Positions 8,178-17,799 of a DNA stretch of 64,000 bases are shown piece after piece; the stretch's first letter is position 1; each line of letters starts with the position of its first letter. Below the pieces are notes generated by a model. That model saw nothing but the letters and a program-made list of their open reading frames with translations, did not search any database and was not told where the DNA came from. The stretch is taken from the NCBI RefSeq assembly GCF_001424125.1, contig NZ_LMQI01000001.1, forward strand, positions 27,661 through 91,660. The letters are read 5' to 3'. This DNA is from Cellulomonas sp. Leaf395. Its GTDB lineage: Bacteria; Actinomycetota; Actinomycetes; Actinomycetales; Cellulomonadaceae. The translations under genes were made by a program, and so were the position numbers.

Positions 8178-8266
8178 CGGTCACAGCACGGTCCGTGCGG
8201 CTGTGACCGGACCGTGACGGGTCGGTCGGTAGCGTCGGCCCGAGCGGCCGGTCGAACGGCCGGTCG
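8178..8266. promoter_or_regulatory. Divergent control region with dyads and a 10-bp direct repeat
   Basis: Between the ABC exporter and the two-component genes lie CGGTCACAGC (8178-8187) with its complement GCTGTGACCG (8200-8209), CACGGTCC (8188-8195) with GGACCGTG (8209-8216), and a direct repeat of CGGCCGGTCG at 8245-8254 and 8257-8266. Direct repeats with 12-bp period just upstream of an OmpR-type regulator gene fit autoregulatory binding; the dyads could serve the exporter promoter. Function is inferred. Confidence 0.45.
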
Positions 8267-8287
8267 CTCACGCGGAGGAGAGTTGTG

Positions 8288-8941
8288 ATGCGGGTGCTCG
8301 TGGTCGAGGACCAGCCCGACCTGGCCGACTCCGTCGCGCGGGTGCTCAGGCGCGAAGGCATGGCCGTCGACGTGGCGTACGACGGCGGGTCGGCGCTGGA
8401 GCGGGCGACGGTGGTCCCGTATGACGTGGTCGTGCTGGACCGTGACCTGCCCGTGGTGCACGGGGACGACGTCTGTCGCACGCTTGTCGACGGCGGATCG
8501 ACGAGCCGCGTGCTCATGCTGACCGCCTCGGGCACCATCGCGAGCCGGGTGGAAGGGCTCGGACTGGGAGCAGACGACTACCTCCCCAAGCCGTTCGCGT
8601 ACGCCGAGCTGGTCGCCCGGATCCGAGCGCTCGCCAGACGCTCGCAGCCGGCCGCGCCGCCTGTGCTGACGCACGGTGACCTGCGCCTCGATCCGGCACA
8701 GCGGACCGCGTCGCGCGCCGGGGCCCGTCTGCCCCTCAGTCCGAAGGAGTTCGCCGTGCTCGAGTACCTGATGACCTGTGGCGGCCGGGTCGTGTCCGCC
8801 GAGGAGCTGCTCGACCGGGTCTGGGACGAGGCGACCGACCCGTTCACCACGACGGTGAAGGCCACGGTCAACCGGCTCCGGGCCAAGCTCGGCGACCCGC
8901 CGGTCATCGAGACGGCGTCCCGAGCCGGATACCGGATCTGA
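8288..8941 (+). CDS. OmpR/PhoB-family response regulator
   Basis: 217 residues from ATG 8288; the adjacent GTG 8285 is also possible, since GGAGG at 8274-8278 suits both. The receiver domain has the acidic pair ED at 7-8, the phosphoacceptor Asp51 in VVVLDRDLP, the switch residue in MLTASG and LPKPFAY. The C-terminal winged helix has LSPKEFAVLEYLM and TVKATVNRLRAKL. It is followed after 2 nt by its histidine kinase gene. The target is probably the divergent ABC exporter, judged only from position. Confidence 0.95.
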   Translation: MRVLVVEDQPDLADSVARVLRREGMAVDVAYDGGSALERATVVPYDVVVLDRDLPVVHGDDVCRTLVDGGSTSRVLMLTASGTIASRVEGLGLGADDYLPKPFAYAELVARIRALARRSQPAAPPVLTHGDLRLDPAQRTASRAGARLPLSPKEFAVLEYLMTCGGRVVSAEELLDRVWDEATDPFTTTVKATVNRLRAKLGDPPVIETASRAGYRI

Positions 8942-8943
8942 CC

Positions 8944-10098
8944 GTGCAGGTCGAGAGGCGGAAGCGGTCGAGAACGTGGTTCGGAAGGCATCCCCTGCGG
9001 CTCCGACTGACGCTGCTGTACTGCCTCGTCTCAGTCATGTCGAGCGCGGCCCTGCTGGGAATCATGTGGGCGCTGGCCGAGACCCTGGACGACTGGGGTC
9101 CGCCCGACGTGGCCGACGTGGCCGACGACAGTCCGCTACCGCTCCCGGAGATCTCCGAGCTCGACGCGGGCGGTCTGCTCGCCGACCGGGTGGAGCAGCC
9201 GCTGATCGCGCTCGCCATCATGGCCGTGATCTCGCTGCTGCTCGGTTGGCTGATCGCCGGCCGTGTGCTCCGTCCGGTGCTGACCATGACCCAGGTGCTG
9301 CGTCAGATCTCCGACCGCAACGTGCACGAGCGGCTTGCCCTGCCCGGTCGCCGCACCGAGCTGACGGACCTGGCCGACACCGTCGACGGCCTGCTCGGGA
9401 GGCTGGAGACGACGCTCGACGCGCAGCGCGGGTTCGTCGCCAATGCAGCGCACGAGATGCGGACCCCGCTCACTGTCGAGCGCGCGCTGCTCGAGGAACC
9501 GCTGATCGACCCGGCAGCAGGTCTGGACTCGTTCCGGTCGAACTTCGCCCGGCTCCTGGTGATCAGCGAGCAACGCGGACAGCTGCTGGAGTCGCTGCTC
9601 ACGCTGTCCAGCAGCGAGCAGGGCCGCGGCGCCGACGAGCAGGTGGACCTCGCGGCCCTCGTCGAGCTCGCGCTGCGTGAGCGGGCGCCCGAGGCTGCGC
9701 GGCACGGCCTGGAGGTCACGACATCGCTGCGGCCTGTGCGGATACCCGGCGATCCGGTGCTGCTCAGCCGGCTGGTGGTCAACCTCTGCGACAACGCCAT
9801 CCAGCACAACGTGCCAGGCGGCACCGTCGAGGTCGCCGTCCGCCGCACGATCGGTTCTGCGGTGCTCGCCGTCGCCAACACCGGCGAGGCCGTCCCCGCG
9901 GACCAGGTCGACCGTCTGTTCGAGCCGTTCCAACGGCTGCACCGCGCCGCCAGCGACGGCCACCACGGCCTCGGCCTCTCGATCGTGAACGCGATCGCCC
10001 GTGCCCACGGCGCGACGGCCATCGCCTTCCCGCGGCCCCAGGGCGGTCTTGTCGTGGAGGTGACTTTTTCTTTCGGGACGACGCCACCTGACACGTGA
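8944..10098 (+). CDS. Sensor histidine kinase
   Basis: 384 residues from GTG 8944. Two membrane segments (about 20-43 and 86-107) enclose a short acidic extracellular loop. A HAMP region follows, then the H-box NAAHEMRTPL with His170, the N-box NLCDNAIQHN, and the G2 box GLGLSIVNAIARAHG. The G1 region VLAVANTGEAV carries N-T-G where D-x-G is usual, yet the other boxes are intact. With only about 40 residues outside the membrane it resembles intramembrane-sensing kinases next to ABC exporters. Confidence 0.94.
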   Translation: MQVERRKRSRTWFGRHPLRLRLTLLYCLVSVMSSAALLGIMWALAETLDDWGPPDVADVADDSPLPLPEISELDAGGLLADRVEQPLIALAIMAVISLLLGWLIAGRVLRPVLTMTQVLRQISDRNVHERLALPGRRTELTDLADTVDGLLGRLETTLDAQRGFVANAAHEMRTPLTVERALLEEPLIDPAAGLDSFRSNFARLLVISEQRGQLLESLLTLSSSEQGRGADEQVDLAALVELALRERAPEAARHGLEVTTSLRPVRIPGDPVLLSRLVVNLCDNAIQHNVPGGTVEVAVRRTIGSAVLAVANTGEAVPADQVDRLFEPFQRLHRAASDGHHGLGLSIVNAIARAHGATAIAFPRPQGGLVVEVTFSFGTTPPDT

Positions 10099-10154
10099 GC
10101 AAGCCCGAGAGTGCCGGTACCGCGTCTTGGCGGCAACCTGGGCGGTACGAGCGA

Positions 10155-10526
10155 TCAGCGTCGCGAGATTCGAACGGTGGCCGACCTGGGTCCGGATCCC
10201 TGCATGATCGGCACGGCGGAGCTGCCCGGGTACTTGGCCTCGTAGGCGGAATCGATCACGGCTTCGTCGGCCTCGGTCGCCGACTCGAACGTGACGTCGA
10301 AGTCCTGGCCGCCGACGCGCACCCGACCGGCCTGCTGTGCGATCGCGGCCCGATACCAGCGTGATTGCGGACCGTTCGCGGCGCGGACGTAGACGTCGCC
10401 GTCCACGACGAGAGCCCAGGTCTGGGTGGGGGTGCCGTAGGTGTGGCCGTCGGGGCGGAACGGGGAGGCGAACAGGTCCTGGTTCTGCTCGATGACGGCG
10501 ACCTCCTCGGCGGTCCAGTGCGTCAC
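10155..10526 (-). CDS. DUF2255 family protein
   Basis: 123 residues. It starts MTHWTAEEVAVIEQNQDLF and has an SPFRPDG segment, TWALVVDGDVYVRAANGP and SRWYRAAI, all typical of the small DUF2255 family, whose fold resembles split-barrel flavin or F420 binders; no activity is established. The gene ends 56 bp from the histidine kinase (convergent) and is 24 bp downstream of the aldo/keto reductase, so it is probably cotranscribed with that enzyme. Confidence 0.8.
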   Translation of the reverse strand: MTHWTAEEVAVIEQNQDLFASPFRPDGHTYGTPTQTWALVVDGDVYVRAANGPQSRWYRAAIAQQAGRVRVGGQDFDVTFESATEADEAVIDSAYEAKYPGSSAVPIMQGSGPRSATVRISRR

Positions 10527-10550
10527 GGTGCCCTCCTGTGGTGTTCGAGG

Positions 10551-11537
<987 letters not shown>

Positions 11538-11650
11538 GAAGGTGACTCCTTGTCGTGAGGTTCAGGCCGAGCGGTACGAGCCATGCAACCCGCCACGAGA
11601 GAGGCGAAGAAGTCACTGCTGGAAGGTGTACCGACAGCCCACCCCAGGGC

Positions 11651-11664
11651 CGACCGGCCGGTCG
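11651..11664. promoter_or_regulatory. 14-bp palindrome upstream of the XRE regulator
   Basis: CGACCGGCCGGTCG is a perfect palindrome ending 12 bp before the regulator's GTG, in the divergent region shared with the aldo/keto reductase. It is a possible operator, but GC-rich palindromes of this size also occur by chance. Confidence 0.3.
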
Positions 11665-11676
11665 TACGGTGGCGAA

Positions 11677-12564
11677 GTGGACAACCGCGACGAGATCAAG
11701 GACTTCCTGCGCACCCGTCGAGCCCGGCTCACCCCAGCGGACGCCGGCCTGACCGCGTTCGCCAGCAACCGGCGGGTGCCCGGTCTCAAGCGCGGCGAGG
11801 TCGCCGACCTGGCCGGGGTCAGCGTCGAGTACTACGCCCAGCTCGAACGCGGCAACCTGGCCGGGGTCTCCGACAGCGTCCTGGACTCCCTGGGACGCGC
11901 CCTGCAGCTCGACGAAGCCGAACGCACCCACCTGGCCGACCTCGCCCGCGCCGCTGGTCCGGCGACCCGGCAGCGCCCCAAGCCGGCGCCCGGTCAGATC
12001 CGCCCCGGAGTGCAGCGCCTGCTCGACCTCATCGGCGACGCCGTCCCGGTCATCGTGAACAACGGCCGCCTCGACCTGGTCGCCGCCAACACCCTCGGCC
12101 GCTCCCTGTTCTCACCGGTGTACGCCACACCCCACCCGGTCGGCAGCCCCGCCAACCACGCCCGGTTCACCTTCCTTGACGACCGCGCCCGCGACTTCTG
12201 GATCGACTGGGAACGCGCCGCCGACGACGCTGTCTCCCAGCTGCGCACCGAAGCCGGGCGAGACCCCTACGACCGGGCGCTGACTGACCTGGTCGGCGAG
12301 CTCAGCACCCAGAGCCCACCGTTCCGCACCCGCTGGGCCGCGCACGATGTCCGCCTACACCGCACCGGACGCAAGCACGTCCGCCACCCCGTCGTCGGCG
12401 AGCTCCACCTCGATTTCGAGGTCCTCGACCTGCCCGCCGACCCCGGCCTGACTCTCATCACCTTCACCAGCCCGGCAGGCTCGCCCGACGAAGACGCCAT
12501 CCGAATGCTGGCCAGCTGGGCAGCGACCAATACCGAGACCGCACCGAGACCGCGTCGTCCGTAG
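11677..12564 (+). CDS. XRE-family regulator with MmyB-like ligand-binding domain
   Basis: 295 residues from GTG 11677. The N-terminal HTH_31 domain reads LKRGEVADLAGVSVEYYAQL and then LERGNLAGVSDSVLDSLGRAL. The following MmyB/MLTR domain has IVNNGRLDLVAANTLGRSLF, NHARFTFLDDRARDFW and a C-terminal DFEVLDLPADPGLTL strand, where mycobacterial relatives bind fatty acids. This type usually sits divergent from a single oxidoreductase gene, as here. There is no clear RBS, so a leaderless transcript is possible. The gene is convergent with dnaB. Confidence 0.93.
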   Translation: MDNRDEIKDFLRTRRARLTPADAGLTAFASNRRVPGLKRGEVADLAGVSVEYYAQLERGNLAGVSDSVLDSLGRALQLDEAERTHLADLARAAGPATRQRPKPAPGQIRPGVQRLLDLIGDAVPVIVNNGRLDLVAANTLGRSLFSPVYATPHPVGSPANHARFTFLDDRARDFWIDWERAADDAVSQLRTEAGRDPYDRALTDLVGELSTQSPPFRTRWAAHDVRLHRTGRKHVRHPVVGELHLDFEVLDLPADPGLTLITFTSPAGSPDEDAIRMLASWAATNTETAPRPRRP

Positions 12565-12653
12565 CCACGTTCAGAGCATGACTGGCCGTACTAAAGGCAT
12601 CCGAGCCCGATCTTCAAACAATCTTTCATCTCGACAACAACACAACAGCGAAC

Positions 12654-15245
12654 TCAGGCCTGCATGTCCACGAAGCGTGAGTAGTGCCCCTGGAATGCCA
12701 CGACGAGCGTGTCCGTCGGCCCGTTCCGGTGCTTGGCCACGATGACGTCGGCCTCTCCCGCGCGGGGCGATTCTTTCTCATACGCGTCTTCGCGGTGCAA
12801 GAGGATGACGATGTCGGCATCTTGCTCGATCGATCCCGATTCACGCAGGTCGCTCATCTGCGGCCGCTTGTCCGTCCGCTGCTCGGCGCCACGGTTCAGC
12901 TGCGAGATGGCGATGACCGGGACCTCGAGCTCCTTGGCCAGCAGCTTGAGCGCACGCGAGAACTCGGAGACCTCCTGCTGTCGGGACTCGACGCGCTTGC
13001 CGGAGGACATCAGCTGGAGATAGTCGATGACCACCAGCTTGAGGTCGTGCTTCTGCTTGAGCCGCCGGCACTTGGCGCGGATCTCCATCAGGGACATGTT
13101 GGGCGAGTCGTCGATGAAGAGCGGCGCCTCGGAGATCTTGCCCATGGTCGCGGCGATCTTGGCCCAGTCGTCCTCGCCCATCTGGCCGTTGCGCAGCTTC
13201 TGCAGGTGCACGCGCGCCTCGGCGGAGAGCAGACGCATGGTGATCTCGTTGCGGCTCATCTCGAGCGAGAAGACGACGGACGTCATGTTGTGCTTGATCG
13301 ACGCCGACCGGGCGATGTCGATGCCCATCGTCGAGTTGTGCGTCGGGATCATCGAGTCGCCGGCGAGGTACAGGTGCGATGCGTGCTCGATCTCGACGCA
13401 GCGCACAGGCACGCTCTCGATCGGGTCGACGGACACGATGAACCGTTGCGTCAGTCGGGCGGTCGAGGGGCCGCGGCGCTCCTTGTGCACCAGCCGCTTA
13501 CGCTCGAGACCGAACACGTCGTCATCCGTCGTGAACGTCAGCGTGTACGCGATCGACGAGGCCTCGGTCCGGCCGGCAACCCGCTTGGTCGACCACCCGG
13601 TCCGGTACCCGAGCGAGTGGACGAGCTCGCGGACGTCCTCGGCCAACCGCCGGCTCGTGAGTGCGATCTGCGGCGAGCCTGTCGGGTTGACGGTGCCGTC
13701 CGTGTCGAGAAGCCCTGCGAGCAGGTCGCGCCGCTGCTGCTCGCTCGCACGCAGGTATCTCGACGGGATGTGCTTGTTGCCCAGGACGCCGAGCGTACGA
13801 AGCCGACCGTGGATGGTCCCGTTCGCGTCGTGGCACGGCTGGCACCGGAGGAGTCCGGTCGTCTCGACGCCGCAGTCGGGGCAGGTCGGCACAGGCACCG
13901 GGCCCGTGAGCGCCTTGACCTTGCCGCCGCAGGACCGGCCGCAGGTGCGGACCTGCGAGCGCTTCGGTACAAACGCCACACCGCAGACCTCGCAGCAGCG
14001 CTCAGCGACCGTGGTGACCGGCAGTTGGATCGAGTACGACCGGGCGGCGCCGGAATCCGAGACGGTGGCTCGTGCGACGAGGCCGCGCCCCTCGATCAGC
14101 ATGGCGATCTCGGGGTCAGCGCTCGTGAAGCGCGCCGAGGCCGAGTGACCGTCACCAAGCCACACGCCGAGCGCGTACGGGTCGATCGGGAGCTCCGCCT
14201 CCGGCAGACGCAGCGCGGTGGTCGTGGCGACCGAGTGGTTGGCGCGGCCGTCGGCGGTCGCGCACCTGACGCTGGTGTAGATCTCCTCGGTCGTGCGGAT
14301 CGCGGAGAGACCCACGTTCCGTCGGCGCTCCGCGCGGGTGCTGGTCGCCCACTGATGGAGTGCGTCCGCGACGATCTCGCTTCCGTCGTCGAACGTCACG
14401 CGGTAGGTCGGCCGACCGAGGAGCACGTCCGTGGCGGCGACGACGCGCGTCGGCGTCCCGTCTGCAGCGAGGAGCTCCTCACCGACCCGGACCTTGCCCA
14501 TCGTCGTCCAGCCCGTCGGCGTGGGCAGAGGCGTGTCGAGCGCGAGTGCCTTGCCGATGGCGGGACGGGCAGCGAGCACGATCATCTGCCCGGGGTGCAA
14601 TCCATTGGTCAATCTGTCCAGGTCCGAGAACCCCGTCGGCACGCCGATCATGCCCTCGCCGCGGTGGCCGGCAGCCTCGATCTCGTCGACCGCACCGCCG
14701 ATGATGTCGCCGAGGATCAGGTAGTCCTCGGACGACCGTCGCTCGGTGACCGCGTAGACCTCGGCCTGTGCGTTGTTCACGATCTCGTCGACGTCACCGC
14801 CGTCGGTGCCGTAGCCGAGCTGGACGATGCGGGTGCCCGCCTCGACGAGCTTGCGGAGCACGGAGCGCTCACGCACGATCCGGGCGTAGTAGCCGGCGTT
14901 CGCGGCGGTGGGGACCGACGAGATGAGCGTGTGCAGGTAGGGGGCACCGCCGATGCGCTGGATCTCGCCGCGCTTGGTCAGCTCGTCCGCGACGGTGATG
15001 GCGTCAGCCGGCTCGCCGCGGCCGTAGAGGTCGATGATCGCGTCGTAGACGACCTCGTGGGCCGGGCGGTAGAAGTCGGTGCCGCGGATCTGCTCGACGA
15101 CGTCGGCGATCGCGTCCTTGGAGATCATCATGCCGCCGAGCACGCTGCGCTCGGCGTCGAGGTCCTGCGGCGGGGTGCGGTCGTAGCCACCGCCACCGCG
15201 GTTGGTACCCGACGGCGCGCCGTACTCGAGCTCCTCGATCGTCAC
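12654..15245 (-). CDS. dnaB: Replicative DNA helicase DnaB, interrupted by an in-frame intein
   Basis: 863 codons, of which 458 are helicase. The N-terminal DnaB domain has AERSVLGGMMISKDAIADVV; the RecA-like domain has the P-loop AARPAIGK / STMGIDIA split by the intein, then SVVFSLEMS, LVVIDYLQLM (Walker B), VPVIAISQLNR and DLRESGSIEQDAD. The spliced hexameric helicase unwinds DNA at the fork. The start is uncertain: GTG 15245 has a GGGGA nearby, while ATG 15275 and ATG 15296 are in frame upstream. It is divergent from a MATE exporter, with DnaA-box-like sites between. Activity depends on intein removal because the P-loop Lys and Ser/Thr lie on opposite sides of it. Confidence 0.97.
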   Translation of the reverse strand: MTIEELEYGAPSGTNRGGGGYDRTPPQDLDAERSVLGGMMISKDAIADVVEQIRGTDFYRPAHEVVYDAIIDLYGRGEPADAITVADELTKRGEIQRIGGAPYLHTLISSVPTAANAGYYARIVRERSVLRKLVEAGTRIVQLGYGTDGGDVDEIVNNAQAEVYAVTERRSSEDYLILGDIIGGAVDEIEAAGHRGEGMIGVPTGFSDLDRLTNGLHPGQMIVLAARPAIGKALALDTPLPTPTGWTTMGKVRVGEELLAADGTPTRVVAATDVLLGRPTYRVTFDDGSEIVADALHQWATSTRAERRRNVGLSAIRTTEEIYTSVRCATADGRANHSVATTTALRLPEAELPIDPYALGVWLGDGHSASARFTSADPEIAMLIEGRGLVARATVSDSGAARSYSIQLPVTTVAERCCEVCGVAFVPKRSQVRTCGRSCGGKVKALTGPVPVPTCPDCGVETTGLLRCQPCHDANGTIHGRLRTLGVLGNKHIPSRYLRASEQQRRDLLAGLLDTDGTVNPTGSPQIALTSRRLAEDVRELVHSLGYRTGWSTKRVAGRTEASSIAYTLTFTTDDDVFGLERKRLVHKERRGPSTARLTQRFIVSVDPIESVPVRCVEIEHASHLYLAGDSMIPTHNSTMGIDIARSASIKHNMTSVVFSLEMSRNEITMRLLSAEARVHLQKLRNGQMGEDDWAKIAATMGKISEAPLFIDDSPNMSLMEIRAKCRRLKQKHDLKLVVIDYLQLMSSGKRVESRQQEVSEFSRALKLLAKELEVPVIAISQLNRGAEQRTDKRPQMSDLRESGSIEQDADIVILLHREDAYEKESPRAGEADVIVAKHRNGPTDTLVVAFQGHYSRFVDMQA
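13335..14549 (-). mobile_element. Class 3-type intein with LAGLIDADG homing endonuclease in DnaB
   Basis: 405 residues between P-loop GK and the +1 Ser of STMG. It begins with Ala (ALALDTPLPTPTGW), not Cys or Ser, and ends IPTHN. The class 3 WCT triplet is present: Trp67 in the B block (ADALHQW), Cys384 in the F block (PVRCVEIEHASHLYLAG) and Thr403 in the G block. The central region has two LAGLIDADG helices, ALGVWLGDG (about 126-134) and LLAGLLDTDG (276-285). Between them are Cys pairs at 186/189, 203/207, 223/226 and 236/239, which look like two zinc-binding knuckles. Splicing and homing activity are inferred. Confidence 0.93.
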
Positions 15246-15544
15246 GTGATCCCCATCGTCGTCATCCGAACACATGTTCCATGGGGGGTCTGACATCCGC
15301 GCCCAGGCGAGATTCCCAGGCGCAGCATCGGGTCCTCGCACTCGCGACGTTAGGGGTCCGCGTAGTCCTCGTCCAACTGGGTCGGAACGCCCTGTGGGCA
15401 ACGTGCAGACTTCTGTGGAGCGAGGCCTCACCTACTGTGAGCGGGGCTGTGGATCACGTCCGGTTCTGTCCACAGTCCGTGGACAGGGGTGTGGACAGAG
15501 GAACGAGCTTCGCCGCCGATCCGCCTGTCACCCGCAGGAACGCT
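15246..15544. promoter_or_regulatory. dnaB / MATE divergent region with DnaA-box-like sites
   Basis: Three sites near the DnaA box TTGTCCACA cluster within 33 bp: CTGTCCACA at 15466-15474, CTGTCCACG on the minus strand at 15478-15486, and CTGTCCACA on the minus strand at 15490-15498. Further TGTGGA cores lie at 15412 and 15448. The cluster suggests DnaA binding and possible regulation of dnaB. The stretch has no gene of its own; upstream in-frame codons of both neighbours run into it. Confidence 0.5.
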
Positions 15545-16915
15545 GTGCACCCGCTGTGGATTCGAGAAAGGTTGGCCGAGATTTCATCTGTCGGACGTCG
15601 ACCCCCCGGCATCGACCACCAGATACTGGCTCTCGCTGTTCCGGCGCTCGGCGCTCTCGTCGCCGAGCCGCTCTTCGTGCTCGTCGACTCCGCCGTCGTC
15701 GGCCACCTGGGAACCGCCCCCCTGGCTGGACTCGCCCTCGCCTCGACCGTGCTCATGACCGTCATCGGGCTCTGCGTCTTCCTCGCCTACGCCACGACGG
15801 CCGCCGTCGCCAGACGACTCGGGTCAGGCGACCGCGCGGGTGCGCTGCAGGTCGGTGTCGACGGGATGTGGCTGGCCGTGGGCCTCGGCATCGTGCTGGC
15901 CGCCGCCACGTGGCTGAGCGCCCCCTGGCTGATCGAGGCACTCGGGGCTTCCGACGAGGTCGCCCAGCAGGCCGTCACCTACCTGCGCTGGTCGGCACCG
16001 GGCCTCCCCGGCATGCTCCTGGTCCTCGCGTCCACGGGCGCTCTGCGCGGGTTGCTGGACACCCGCACGCCCCTGGTCGTCGCCGCAGCCGGTGCCGTCG
16101 TCAACGCGGTGCTCAACGTGGTGCTCGTCTACGGCGTCGGCATGGGGATCGCCGGCTCCGGACTCGGCACCGCGCTCACGCAGCTGGCCATGGCCGTGGC
16201 CCTCACCGTCGTCGTCGTCCGCGGTGCGAGGGGCTCAGGTGCGCAGCTCCGCCCGGCCGCCGGAGGTATCTGGGCCAACGCGCGCGCCGGGACGCCTCTG
16301 TTCGTCCGCACGCTGTCGCTGCGGCTGGCCATCCTGCTGACCGTGTGGGTCGCCACGGGTCTGGGGGCGGTCGAGCTCGCCGGGCACCAGGTGGTCAGCG
16401 TCGTCTGGGGGCTCGCCGCGTTCGCGCTCGACGCGCTCGCCATCGCCGCACAGGCCCTCGTCGGCCATGCCCTGGGCGCCGCGGACGTCTCCCGCGTCCG
16501 GGCGGTCCTGAAGCGCACCCTCCAGTGGGGAGTGGGGGCCGGCGCGGCGCTCGGGCTCGTCGTCGGCGGGCTCTCGTGGGTCTACGTCCCCCTCTTCACG
16601 TCCGACGACGACGTCCGCCGGGCCGCCGTCGCCGCCCTCGTCGTCGCGGCCGTGACGATGCCGATGGCCGGCTGGGTGTTCGTGCTCGACGGCGTGCTCA
16701 TCGGCGCCGGCGACGGCCGGTTCCTGGCCTGGGCCGGCATGGCGACGCTGGTGGTCTACGTGCCGTTCGCGCTGGCCGTCCGGGAGTCGGCTCCACCGGG
16801 CGCGGCCGGGTTGGCGTGGCTGTGGGCGGCGTTCGCGGGGGTCTTCATGCTGGCCCGCGCGATCACCACCGGCTGGCGCGCCCGCGGCTCGGCCTGGATG
16901 GTCACAGGCGCCTGA
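15545..16915 (+). CDS. MATE-family multidrug/Na+ antiporter (DinF-like)
   Basis: 456 residues from GTG 15545, preceded by AGGA at 15536-15539. It has about 12 membrane helices in two homologous halves. LALAVPALGALVAEPLFVLVDSAVVGHLG opens the first (the characteristic N-terminal MATE signature) and GTPLFVRTLSLRLAILLTVW the second. MATE proteins export cationic drugs or metabolites with H+ or Na+. The position between rplI and dnaB is the same in Streptomyces, from memory, so this is a conserved neighbour rather than an acquired resistance gene. Confidence 0.92.
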   Translation: MHPLWIRERLAEISSVGRRPPGIDHQILALAVPALGALVAEPLFVLVDSAVVGHLGTAPLAGLALASTVLMTVIGLCVFLAYATTAAVARRLGSGDRAGALQVGVDGMWLAVGLGIVLAAATWLSAPWLIEALGASDEVAQQAVTYLRWSAPGLPGMLLVLASTGALRGLLDTRTPLVVAAAGAVVNAVLNVVLVYGVGMGIAGSGLGTALTQLAMAVALTVVVVRGARGSGAQLRPAAGGIWANARAGTPLFVRTLSLRLAILLTVWVATGLGAVELAGHQVVSVVWGLAAFALDALAIAAQALVGHALGAADVSRVRAVLKRTLQWGVGAGAALGLVVGGLSWVYVPLFTSDDDVRRAAVAALVVAAVTMPMAGWVFVLDGVLIGAGDGRFLAWAGMATLVVYVPFALAVRESAPPGAAGLAWLWAAFAGVFMLARAITTGWRARGSAWMVTGA

Positions 16916-16971
16916 TCCAGCTTCCGGGGCGATCGAGTGCGGGCGTTGCGGTGGCTGGGCCAGACACAGAA

Positions 16972-17003
16972 GCGCCCCGCTCCCCACGAGGGGAACGGGG
17001 CGC
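16972..17003. terminator. Bidirectional hairpin between the MATE gene and rplI
   Basis: 14-bp arms (16972-16985 and 16990-17003, 13 of 14 pair) around the loop ACGA. It lies between two convergent genes. There is no long T run, as is common in this GC range. Confidence 0.75.
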
Positions 17004-17021
17004 TGCTGGATGTTGCTCAGC

Positions 17022-17471
17022 TCAGGCTGCGACGACCTTGACGGTCACCGTCGCGGACACGCCTGCGTGCAGACGGACCGACACCTGGTACTCGCCGAGG
17101 GCCTTGATCGGCTGACCGATCTCGACCTTCCGCTTGTCGATCTGCGGGGCGCCCGACTTCTTGACCGCGTCAGCGATCTCGGCAGTCGTGACGGCACCGA
17201 ACAGACGGCCCGACTCGCCGGCCTTGGCCGACACGACGACCGGCTTGCTCTGCAGAGAGTCGCGGATCGCCTTCGCGTCGTCGAGCGTCGCGATCTCGCG
17301 GGCCTTGCGGGCCTTGCGGATCGCGGTGACGTCCTTCTCGGCGCCCTTGGTCCAGGCCGTCGCCAGGTTGCGCGGGACGAGGAAGTTCCGGGCGTACCCG
17401 TCCTTCACCTCGACCACGTCACCGGGCTCACCGAGACCGGTGACCTCGTGGGTCAGGATGATCTTCGCCAT
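17022..17471 (-). CDS. rplI: 50S ribosomal protein L9
   Basis: 149 residues, the normal length. The N-terminal domain [31 protein letters not shown] is the L9 signature, followed by the long helix and a C-terminal domain ending in [17 protein letters not shown]9 binds 23S rRNA at the base of L1 and helps frame maintenance. It is last in the rpsF-ssb-rpsR-rplI operon, 14 bp after rpsR. Confidence 0.98.
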   Translation of the reverse strand: MAKIILTHEVTGLGEPGDVVEVKDGYARNFLVPRNLATAWTKGAEKDVTAIRKARKAREIATLDDAKAIRDSLQSKPVVVSAKAGESGRLFGAVTTAEIADAVKKSGAPQIDKRKVEIGQPIKALGEYQVSVRLHAGVSATVTVKVVAA

Positions 17472-17485
17472 GATGGTCCCCTTTC

Positions 17486-17722
17486 TCAGCGCGCCGACGA
17501 CGAGTACGGCAGGAGAGCCATCTCGCGGGCGTTCTTGACGGCACGCGCGATCGCGCGCTGCTCCTGCGTGGACACACCGGTCACCCGGCGAGCGCGGATC
17601 TTTCCGCGGTCGGAGATGAACTTGCGCAGCAGCGCAGTGTCCTTGTAGTCGACGACGTCGATCTTCGCCGCCTTGAGCGGGTTCAACTTCTTCTTGGGCT
17701 TACGAACCACGGGCTTGGCCAT
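17486..17722 (-). CDS. rpsR: 30S ribosomal protein S18
   Basis: 78 residues; [39 protein letters not shown] and [24 protein letters not shown] segments are the S18 core. S18 pairs with S6 on 16S rRNA. There are no Cys residues in the N-terminus, so this is the zinc-independent (C-) type. It lies between ssb and rplI in one leftward operon. Confidence 0.97.
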   Translation of the reverse strand: MAKPVVRKPKKKLNPLKAAKIDVVDYKDTALLRKFISDRGKIRARRVTGVSTQEQRAIARAVKNAREMALLPYSSSAR

Positions 17723-17799
17723 CGTGGTGCTCCTTGTCTGCTGGAGCCCTGGGCGTTGCCGTGCCCAGGGATGGGGAATGTCTGAGAGTCAGGCGCCGA

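Noticed and set aside
12684..15293. An 869-codon plus-strand frame opposite dnaB and its intein
   Set aside because: Pure antisense; composition follows the dnaB codons and no family is recognisable.
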